Of a stretch of 64,000 bases of DNA, positions 30,715 through 41,395 are shown piece by piece; positions within the stretch are counted from its first letter, which is position 1; the number at the start of each line of letters is the position of its first letter. A model generated the notes under the pieces. The model was not told where the DNA came from. It searched no databases and worked only from the letters and a program-made list of their open reading frames with translations. Where the stretch lies: positions 743,501 through 807,500 of the forward strand of contig JAJNNQ010000137.1 of assembly GCA_027886175.1 (NCBI GenBank), written 5' to 3'. The DNA is from Phylloscopus collybita. Lineage: Eukaryota > Chordata > Aves > Passeriformes > Phylloscopidae. The position numbers and the translations under genes are program-made.

Positions 30715-31106
30715 TTACACCAGCGTTTCTTTCCGCTTCCCACTGAGCTGCTTCTCCCTGGATTTCCTGTGCCCCGATGAGGTTCTGTGGGATTTCACCC
30801 CTTTGGCTTCCTCCGAGTCCAGGACGGAGCCGCACTCGGCCGAGCTCTCATCCAGCTCCATCTGGGATATTCCCGACTGGCGCCTCTGGGCTGGGATGTT
30901 GGGCACCGAGGGGTTGTTCTCCTCCGACTCCTCACTCAGCTCGGGCAGCTCCTTGAGCTGGGAAGGGGGAATGTTCCTCTGGAATGGGGCGATGGCCGTG
31001 CGGATGCAGTTCACCCACTGCTGCTTGTGGAAGACGTCGTTGGCCTGCAGCGTGTGGGACTGGCCCGGGCCGGGCTCTTGGAAACGGACTCGGAAAATGT
31101 TTTTGG
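30715..31106 (-). CDS. NET1: NET1 last coding exon (end of PH domain, PDZ ligand)
   Basis: Acceptor 'cctttatctccag' precedes CC-AAA-AAC (AKNIFRVRF). The exon encodes the C-terminal PH helix (DVFHKQQWVNCIRTAIAPF), then an acidic/Ser-rich tail with QRRQSGIS, ending GKRKETLV-stop. The PH helix Trp is present. The tail diverges from mammals, but the terminal ETLV is retained. Confidence 0.95.
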
Positions 31107-34100
31107 CTGGAGATAAAGGGGAAAAAAAGCAGAGCAGTTCTAAGTTGGTATTTAGAGATTCCATTGGTAGAGGTTTGTGTGGATTTTGTGAGGAGAGTGA
31201 GCACATTGAAATCCTCTCCCAAATCCCCAAAATCCAGCAAGGAGACAAAGGTGGTTTCTAACCCGTACCTTTATCGGAATTCCCAAAAGCTCCTCGGAAG
31301 GAGCCTCCCATCTTGACATCTCCATCCTGGAGGTCTTCAAGGAGCAGCTCCTGGACAGGGATGGGCTGGCGGTAGACCTGGAACACCTGGCGCTCATTGC
31401 GGGTCACCGGCCGCGTCAGCACCAGGATTTCTTGGAAGAGGAAGACGTAGAGCTTCTGGAAAGGGGGGAAAAAAAACATTCCAATGTTCACTGCATGATC
31501 CCATGAGGTCACACACAGCCTCCTGTGGGATTTCAAGGCCACCTTTATCTGCAGTCTCACCCACAGTCATTTGCAGAGTCTCCTGTGCCGATGCCAAGGT
31601 CTGGCGCGCAGCAGGATTACATCAGCTCATTGCATTGATTGTTTGATTGATCTCTAGAAAGGCAATGATGATTCCCAGACGCCAGGGATAGGAGGATTAG
31701 GAGCCCTCTCCTTCCTGAGTGCATGGAATGCCTCGTGTGCAGGAGTAAAACGGGCAAATGAACAAAAAAAACAAACCCCCAAACTCGATCAGCAAGGAAA
31801 AGGTGAGAAGATTTGAGGTTGAAATGGGGACAAGAAGGCAGCAGAGCCTGGAGTGCAGTGGGTGGGAGATAAAACTCCAGGCAGCTCAGCCCCAAAGCCA
31901 GACAGGCTCCTGCAGGAACCCTTTGTTTGGAAGAGCCAGGGCTCCTCCAGGGGAATGTCAGAGCACCTGGAAGTCAACAGTGGCAGGAAATCCCTCTGGA
32001 TGGAGGAATTGATTTCTGTGCTAATCCATTTCCAGCTTCCCCGAGCCCATTGTGGAGCTGTCAGCAGGAAACTTTCCCTCACACCCCGAAATGAAGCTGC
32101 CAGGAAAGGATTTTCCTCTGCTTTTTTTATCCAATATCCAAACCACCCCTAAGGATGGAAGGCTCCCAGTCCTGCTCTGAGTTTATAAACCAGCTCTGAG
32201 GGAAGGTTTGAGAAACTCATCAGTAAAAAAAAAAAACCCTGAGGGACTTACGTGTCCATTTTTATTCTTCAGCTCCCCGTGGCACAGCAAAGCTTTGCTG
32301 CCTTCAATCCTTGGATCCTTCTGCTTCTCATCCAGGTATTCCAGCTTGTCAATGTAGTACTGGCACTCCGACTCGCCCTTCTTCAGGTTGATGTCAGAGA
32401 GGACTCCTTGGATTATGGAGATCTAAAAACCCAAATGATTAAGAAGGATTAACAGCAGCTTCCCTCTGTGTGACCTCTGCTTGTCCCCTCACTTTCCCTT
32501 GACACGGATCTGCGCCCCTCAGCTGGGACCTGCCGAGGGTTGAAGGAGATTCCTGGAGCTCCCAGATCCCACCCTTGGCCTCAGGACAAGGATTACTCAC
32601 AGCTTCTTCCAGGATGTGGATGTCGGGATGGTCCTTGGGAGTGTGCCTCAGGATCTCCTTCAGGAGCAGGGGGTATTTGACCAGGCGGCTGCGGGGGATG
32701 TCCAGGAAGCTCCAAAGGTCCAGCTTGCGGCTGAAGGGAGACTCCAGGCAGCGCTGCAGGAAATCCTGGACTCTCCTGTCCTGCTTCTTCTGATCCAGGA
32801 GTGCTTTGGCTGCCAGCTGATTGCTGCAGTAGCCTTTGTAGGCGTGGAGCTGGGGTAACTACGGGGAACAGAGGAGATTTAGGAGTCAGGTTCCCTGTGG
32901 GAAAAGAAGATGTCACTAACATGGAAAACTCGTGGAGTTCTGCAGCCTTCGCTGGGATGTTTTTCCCAATAAAAAAGGTAAAGGAGGAAGGATCCTGTGA
33001 GGAAGATGAGCACATGGAGCTCCCAGTGTTTGGATCCTGTGAGGAGGATGAGCACAGAGCCCATGGAGCTCCCAGTATTTGGATTTTGTGAGGAAGATGA
33101 GCACAGAGCCCGTGGAGCTCCCAATGTTTGGATCCTTTGAGGAAGATGAGCCTATGAAGCTCTCAGTGTTTGGATTTTGAGGAAGACGAGCACAGAGCCC
33201 ATGGAGCTCTCAGTGTTTGCATTTTGAAGAAGACGAGCACAGAACCCATGGTGCTCCCAATGTGTGGATCCAGTGTTTGGATTTTGTGAGGAGGATGAGG
33301 CCATGGAGCTCTCAGTGTTTGGATTTTGAGGAGGATGAGCACAGAGCCTGTGGAGCTCCCAATGTGTGGATCCTGTGAGGAAGATGAGCACAGAGCCCAT
33401 GGAGCTCCTAATGTTTGGATCCTGTGAGGAGGATGAGGCCATGGAGTTCTCAGTGTGTGGATTTTAAGGAAGATGAGCACAGAGCCCGTGGAGCTCCCAG
33501 TATTTGGATTTTAAGGAAGATGAGCACAGAGCCCGTGGAGCTCCCAGTATTTGGATTTTAAGGAAGATGAGCACAGAGCCTGTGGAGCTCCCAGTGTTTG
33601 GATTTTGTGAGGAAGATGAGCACAGAGCCTGTGAAGCTCCCAGTATTTGGATTTTGAGGAAGATGAGCACAGAGCCCGTGGAGCTCCCAGTATTTGGATT
33701 TTAAGGAAGATGAGCACAGAGCCTGTGGAGCTCCCAGTGTTTGGATTTTGTGAGGAAGATGAGCACAGAGCCCATGGAGCTCCCAGTGTTCGGGATTAGC
33801 AGGGACAACACTCTGGAATCACACTGGGACAGAGTCCAGGAGACACAGACACTCCAACCCTAAATCAGCAAATCATTCCAAGTCTCTGGGGTGAAATCAG
33901 GGCCTGTTCCAGCCAACAGAATCCCATTGTTTTCAGCACTGCCAGGATTTCCCTTCCAATCTTGCACTGAGGGCCACAAACCCCCCAGAGCTTTGCAGCC
34001 TCTGCCTTTAAACCTTCTCTAAGCTCAGTTTTAGCCAAGTTCTGAACTCACCCACTTCACAAGGATGGGCCCAATCTGCTCCACTGTTCCATCTGGTTTC

Positions 34101-37100
34101 GTTGCTTCTCCCAAACTTGCCAGTAGGTCTGGAATGGAAAAAGAAGAATTTGAAAAGGAAATCAAGGCCCCAACGAGTAACAGGAGCAAGCAGAGAGGTT
34201 AAATCCCAGCACAAACCAGCCAGCTGCTCTTACCTTCGTGCAGAGGAATGTAGGAATCCAAGTCCCCGAAAATGTGGGTGAGCTCCTCCTCAGACATGAT
34301 GGAGAGTTTCAGCATGGGGTCGTGGTAGGCCTGTCAAATAAAATATATCCCAAAATATTTAAATGTGCCAAGCCCCAGAGGTGATGATTTAAACTGAGGG
34401 GGGTTTATAGGTGAAAAAAGGAGGTGAAAGAAGTGAAGGCAACAGGAAAGGTAACACTGGTTTGATGCTAAGAGATTCACTCTGTGTGAAGTATGGAGGA
34501 CTTGAATGAAAAGGATTTTCCTGTCTGGACTATTCCCAGCTGGGAGTCCCCAGGCAGCTCTGCACAATCCTTTAATGGCTGGGTTTGGTGCAATCACCCC
34601 AGTGCTGGCTCAGTGCTCAGGTCAGCTTTCTGGGCCAGCTTTCCAGCTGGGGGGTTCTGGGGCTGATAAAAGCTCCCACGTCAAGTTTGCAAAACAAAAC
34701 CTCGTTATTCCCTGGAATGTCATCACTGACTGCAGGAAAAAACCCCACTCACCTTTCTGGCCAGCTTCAGGTCTTCAATGAGGTCCTGCTCTCCCCTGGA
34801 CATTTCATAGATGGCCTGGGAGGAAGGGGATGAAGCATCCTGAGTTATTCTGAATCTCAGTTCTTTCTCAGAAAGAGCCTTTCAGTTCCCACCACGTCCA
34901 GCCTGCCCTGAAGGGGCCCTTGGCCACTCCAAGCACTCGGTGGCACCTGGGCATGACAACCCCGAGTAAATCTGCCTTCCCAGCCCTGAGAAAGCAACTG
35001 TGTGAAAGCCCTGCTGGCCCCTGCACGAGCCAAATTAAATATCAGAGCCTTTTAAATCACTGCTCTGAGCCAGGCAAGGCAGCAAAGACAAAAAAACCCC
35101 CGAAAACCGCAGAGGTCAAATCCCAGGCGGCTTCCGGCGGCTCCAGAAGGTTTGGCCAAGAACTCCAGGAAAAAGGCAAGCCAAGGAAGGCCCTGCTGCT
35201 TGGCTTCCAACCAATTTGTCAGGAGGCTTTAGGAGACAGACAGCTGGCTCTGCGAGGAACCTGAGGTTGGGGCAGCTGCAGAGCAGCCAGCGGGGCCGGG
35301 ATGTCGGGAATGCCGTGGAAGAAGTTTTGGCATCTCCGAAGGGTCGCGCTGGGGAGATGAATTCCAGAGTGGAATCCACCTTTTCCCATGGCTGATGCAG
35401 ACATAAATCTGAGGTTTAGGTGCAGAGGAAGGTGCAGCCCCCTCCTAAAGGTTGTTCCTCCTTTCCCAGCAGGGGAAGGGACAAAAGGCCTCGGCTGCCG
35501 TTCCCAATCCCGTCTGCCGTGGGCAGTTACCTCCTGGCGCTTGATTTCTTTGGTGCTCAGGGATTCCTTCGTGTTGGTATCCAACATCTCAGACCACAGG
35601 ACACTGTTCCTTCTCTTAGGGGGAGTAGGAGCAGCAGATCTGCTGCAGGACTTCTGGGAGCAGCCAGGGGATTTGCTGTCGCTGCGAAGGGCGAACGACT
35701 GCAGCGGGGATTAAAAAAAAAAAAAAATAAAATAAATAAAAAAAAATTAAAAAAACGAACGTGGAGAGCCAACATTTCAGAAGTATTCCAGTATTATCCA
35801 TCCCATTCCCAATCCTTCATCCTCCTGGCTTGTCCAGGGCAGGAAAACACACCCAGACACTTTTCCTCAGATAAAGGAACGCTTTAATCGAGCTGCTGAG
35901 AAAGCCCAGAGCTTGGCAAGGTTTTCCACGCCCCTCTCCCTGCACTGGGGAGGCAGAGCTTGAGTTTATTTCCAAGCTATGAGGAAATAAAGAAAGGAGG
36001 ATCGTAATTCTTCCTACGAGGAGGTTAATCAGTTCTTCCTACGAGGAGGTTAATCAGAAGCCACTTGAACTCTGCCCTGGTGTTTTGTTTTTTTTTTTTT
36101 GCAAGGCTCCTAAAAGCCAGACGTGCTGTTATCTGCAGGTGTTGAGCACAGAGCTGCCTGGAAAACACCGCTGGGCAGCGGGCTCAGCTCCCGTCATGCT
36201 GCAGCACACGTGTGCAGAGCCCCGGGGCACTTTATCAGCTCTTTATCTGAGGCAGTTGGGTTTTATTTCTGTTTACGCAGCACCTGACACCCCTGCACTC
36301 CTGAGGTAGCACTTTGCATCCCCAAGGCCCACGAAAGGTCACGCAGAGCTCAGAGAGACACCTCCAAACCCCAAAACGGGGTGCCTGTTTTACCCCTTTG
36401 CCCAAACCTCCAGAGTTGGGGAGGATGAAGCAGGAAGGCCCTGCAGAGATGATTTATTGGTGAAAGGTTCTAAGAGTGTAAAACCTGCAAGAGAGACAGA
36501 GTTAAAAGCAAGATTTGAGCTATAGAATGCTAAGCAGGAAGATGGTGATTGAGTTAGCTGAGGACCAGGACCCTGGTTGATTGAGCAATACTCCTCCCCA
36601 GACAAAGGGATGCAAAAAGGGAGTTGGGCCCTGCCAGGTAGCAGGAAAAAGATGGTTTTCCAGGTTTTTAGTGTGTAGAGTAGCATGGTAATGTAGCAGT
36701 TCTCATAGGCTGTATGTAAATTCTGTAGGTTTTGCATCCTGCACTGGTTGGTTGGTGCTGACCAGAATATTCAGCATAGAAAGGGATAAATGTAATGTAA
36801 CAGGAAATTCAGCCTCTCTCGCTTTTGGATTTTCTCTTCTGCTGCTCCCTTCCTTTCCCATTGCTTCCTCCTGACCTCTGGGAGACCACACTTCTGGGGC
36901 TGCTCAGGTTGCCTGTCCCCAGGACCAATAAACCACGTGTCCTAAGAGCATCCTGGTCTCTGGAAATCTCTCCACGAACCCCACTGCTGCCCGTTCCTTA
37001 TTGTTGGAGAGAATGAAGTAGCTCGGCCCTGCAGAGATGATTTATTAGTAAAAGATTCTAAGAGTATGAAACCTACAAGAGGAATAGAATTGAAAGCAAG

Positions 37101-40100
37101 ATTTGAACTGTAGGGTGCTGGGCAGGAAGAGGGGGATTAGGTTGGCTGAAAAGACTGGGCTGGGTGTTTCAGTGACACCCCTGCCAAGACAAAAAGGATA
37201 AATAAGGGGTTAGACCTTCTCAGGTTGCAGGAAAAAGGTGGGTTTCACAGGTTTTTGGTATGTAGAGTAGTATTGTAACATTGTAGTTCCCATAGGCTGT
37301 ATGTAGATTTTGCAGGTGTTGTACCTTGAGGTGATTGGTTGATGCTCATTAGAATATTCACGATAGAAAGGGTTAAAATGGAATGGTAACGGGTAAATCG
37401 CTCTCTTGCTCTGCTGGATCCCTGTCCCCTTAGACTTAGGGACTCTTCCCCAGTCAGGCTGCCTTCCCACGACCAATAAACCACGTGTCCCAAAGAGTAT
37501 CCTGGCCTTCAGATCATCTCTCTCATCGGACACTGTTGCCACGCTTCGTGCCTACCATGTTTTGGTTTTGGGAAATTCTGTTCCCAGGCACTTTCTTGGT
37601 ACACAAGGTCACATAATGTAAACTACACCTTGTTTTTCCACATTTGTTCCCAGAGGAGGGACTTGGTGTGGTGGTCTCTGGAACTGACCAATGGTTCCCA
37701 AAGGTCCCACCTCTAAGGTGGGCACATCTGAAAAAGCATCAAAGTAGCCCGAGAAATAAACCAGGGTCTCCTTCCTGCAAGGGGACCACGCAGCCCTTCT
37801 GAATCACTCCCTGCCTCCATTATTGTGTCCCACAGCGACAGGACACCCCCAGATTACCAATACTTATCCTCCAGGTCTGACTCTGGTTTTTGGTTTTTTT
37901 GGTTTTTTTTACCTGGATCGTCTGCCCGAAGCGCCGAACCGCCCCATTTCTGACAGGAGAGATCAGGTTTGCCAGGGAGGTGACTCGTGCTAAAGGCCGG
38001 ACCCGTTTCGTGCTTGGCTCCTGCGAAGCGAGCAGAGAACAAATTGTCCCGGGCTGTGCCTCCCCTCACGGAAAACTTCTCAGGCAGGTTCCAAAAAGCA
38101 CCAAAAAAAAAAGCCACTTAAGGAGTGGCAAAAACACTTTTGGAAGCGGCCATTCATCTTTCAAGGCTATAAATATTTTGTCTGAACTTTAAGGCTGCAA
38201 TTAAACTTGCAGAGAGGGTTTTTTTTTTTTTTTGCCTCAGAGTTAAAAGAGGTGAGAGAACATCAGCGAGAATTCAAAACAGGGCTCCAGCAGGGACTGT
38301 TATGCTTTGAACAGAAATAGATTAAAGTGCTCTCTGACACTCTGAAGATGGAGCTGGGAGATCTGCTTCTCCATTTTCTCCTCTGCAGAAAGAATGTGTT
38401 TTTTACCCCATTTTTATTTTGGAGTGCTTGTCATGTTTGGGTTTTTCTCAAGTTCTTTCCCAGGGACCTAAACAAAGTCACACCTTTAAAACTCTCTTGT
38501 TTTTCACATTTCTCTCCTAAGGAAGGACTTTGCTCGTTGACCCTTGGTGTGACCAACGGTTCAAAAGATCCCACCTCTTAGGTGGGCACATTGCAAAAAG
38601 GTTTAAAAATAGCTTCTGAGAATAAACCAGCCCCTTTTGGGAGCATCAGCCTTCCAAAATCACAAGTCTGTGTCTTTCCTTCGTGTCCAACAGCGACAGC
38701 GGAGCAGCAGTGGGGGCCTCAGCAGCTCCTTTAACAAAGCAGCAAACGACCACGAGCTGAGCATTCCTGCCAGGGACACGCAGGGATAAAGCTGAAATCC
38801 TCCAAAGTTTCCTCCCCCCCAGCCCCTGCAATTTTTTCTTGCACGTTGTTTAGATTTGAAAGTTGGGAGCTTCTGTTTTTCTCCGCCGGGAGCACAAGTC
38901 TGTCCCGACCCAAACAAGAGGAAACGCCCCCCCTGGAAGGCTCCTGCTGCTTCAGTTTTGGAAATTCTGTTGGCAGCTCGATGTGTTTTGACATCAAAAA
39001 TGTTGTGTGGTGAGGGTTGGGCAGGAAAGGTGTGCACGGGGCGGGGGGAAGCTGGGAGGAGATGGGGCTCCCAGTTAAAGCTTGGAAAAGGCTGCAGGGT
39101 TGTCCCGGTGCTCCCAAACATCTGGCACTGGGTTGGATGTGACTCATCCTCATGAGACTGCTCAGCACCGAGCTCAGATCGGGACAGGGCAGCAGCCTCG
39201 ACTTGGGTTGATCTCAGTTAAAATTGGTTAATTATTGCTGAATTGCAAAAGGCAAGAGGCTGTGGAGGCTGCTGAGGACGAGCTCTGCGCCGTTTCCCTT
39301 CCCAGCCCGGTGGCTCGGTGGCCAAACCCTTCGCTCAGAAGTGACAAATGTTGAAAACAAAACTGAAAAAAAAATATAAAAAAAATAAAAAAGGGGAATA
39401 GGAACACCCAGAGCTGGATTCCAGTCATGAAGACTGAGGGAGCATAAAAGCTACGTGTGTGTGTGTTAAGATCTGGTTTCAGCAACTCGACCCCAGCAGC
39501 GGCCCTGCCCACACGCGGTGTTGGGCAATAGAGGAGGAGGAGGAGGAGGAGGAGGAGGAGGAGGAGGAGGAGGAGGAGGAGGTGAGCTCACCCTGAGCTC
39601 AGCCTTCAAACTTGCAGGGGAGGAGGGGGTGGAACATGAAAAGAAACAATTTATGAGCCGTGCAGGGAGAAAAGAGCTCTTGGCACAGCACAAAGCTGCG
39701 CTAAAAATCGTTTTGGGGAACGGCGGAGTTAGGAGGGCACCATAAAAAATGGGAGAAGCTGTAAAAGTGTCCTCGATCCGCCGGGTTGATGTGGGACACC
39801 AGGAACTTCCAAGTGGGACACCAGGAACTTCTTCACTGAGCTCAGGACAGGGACAGTCAGGAAAAGGTTGGGAAGTTAGGCCAGGCTCAAAGACAACAAG
39901 GGAAGTTTAATTTGTGGCAGATGTTTCTGAGTGGAAGAAAAGGGAGGTGTTTATTCCCAGAAAATCATCTGTCGGTGCAGGAGGATAAATAAAGGGACAC
40001 GGGCCAGGGGAAGCTTAAGAAAGTGCAAGACTGAGGCAGGGAAGCTGCAGACACAAAACCACCCACGGCTCTGGCAAGGCCAGGGATAAAAATAGCCTGG

Positions 40101-41357
40101 AAAAGCAAAATGTGACACTGAAAAGGAAAAGCAAGAACCCTCGAGCCATGGGGAGGCTCCAACAGGGTCACCGGGGAAGGGGCAGCTCTGCAGAGATCCA
40201 GTGACAGGGCCGGGAGCTCAGGGCCGTGTGGGAATGTGGGAATGCGGGAATGTGGGAATGCGGGAATGTGGGAATGTGGGAATGTGGGAATGCGGGAATG
40301 TGGGAATGCGGGAATGCCTTCCCAGCACATCTGTGCCCGCCTGAAGTGACACGTGCACGTGCCCCAGGGCTGGCAGCAGGAATTCCTGCATTCAGCTGAG
40401 CAAAAAGCCGTTTTTCCTCTCTTAAAAGAGTAAATAAATAAATAAATATATATAAAAAAAATATTCCCACTTTGCGTCTGAGCGCTCTTCAGACACGGCT
40501 CGACTGCCAAAAAAAAAAAAAACCAAAAAAAACCACCCCCCAAAACAAAACCAAAATAAAAAAACCCCATCTGGTTCTTCTCCTTCTCCTCCTGAAGATC
40601 GTTTGATCCAGAGCAGGGAGGAGGAAAATAAAAACTCCCCCTTGGCTGAGCTGTGTGTCTCAGGCCGGGGTCACGGACTCCCCGTCCCGCCTGGTGTAAG
40701 CCGAGACAGAACTCGGGCTCAGGAAAGTTTTTTGTTCGTGAGTTTTTTTTTTGTTTTTTTTTTTTTTTTTTTTTAAGCTCTGTACTTGCAAACAATGACT
40801 CTCCTGTCTCCACGCCGTCTTCCTTACAGGAGCCAGATTACAATAAAAGTCTGGGAGGTTTCTGTAACAATCCAGGGGTGTTACAGCACTCGCAAATAAT
40901 TAAAACCCCGGCAGGGTCAACAGTTCCATCAGGAATTATTGTGGGTTTTTGGTTTTTTTTTTTTTTTTTTTTTCTTCCCAGAGGACTCTTTATTAAAAGT
41001 GAATTAACCCATCGCGAGCACAGCTAAACTAAAGCGAATTTTGTGCCGGGTGAGATCTCACATCCCTGAAATTCCTTCAAGTGGCTCTGAGCGCAGGTTA
41101 ACTCATGAAAAGATTGTACCTTGCTGGAAAGAAAACCAGGCTTTACTTTTCAGCAAGGTGTTTTTTTTTTTTTTTTTAACAGCAGCACGCCCACAACCTT
41201 TCCCCTGTGCTGGGTAATAATTAGTGGTTTTTACAAGGATCCCTTTACTCGAGTGCAATTCCTACACGAATTCCTACACCAACCCCACACAAACACGGCA
41301 ATGACCAATGGCAAAACCACGCCAATGGCAAAAAACCTTTTCCTAACCCAGCCAATT

Positions 41358-41395
<38 letters not shown>

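Noticed and set aside
36395..38705. Intact endogenous retrovirus
   Set aside because: LTR-like blocks are present, but there is no gag, pol or env reading frame between or around them.
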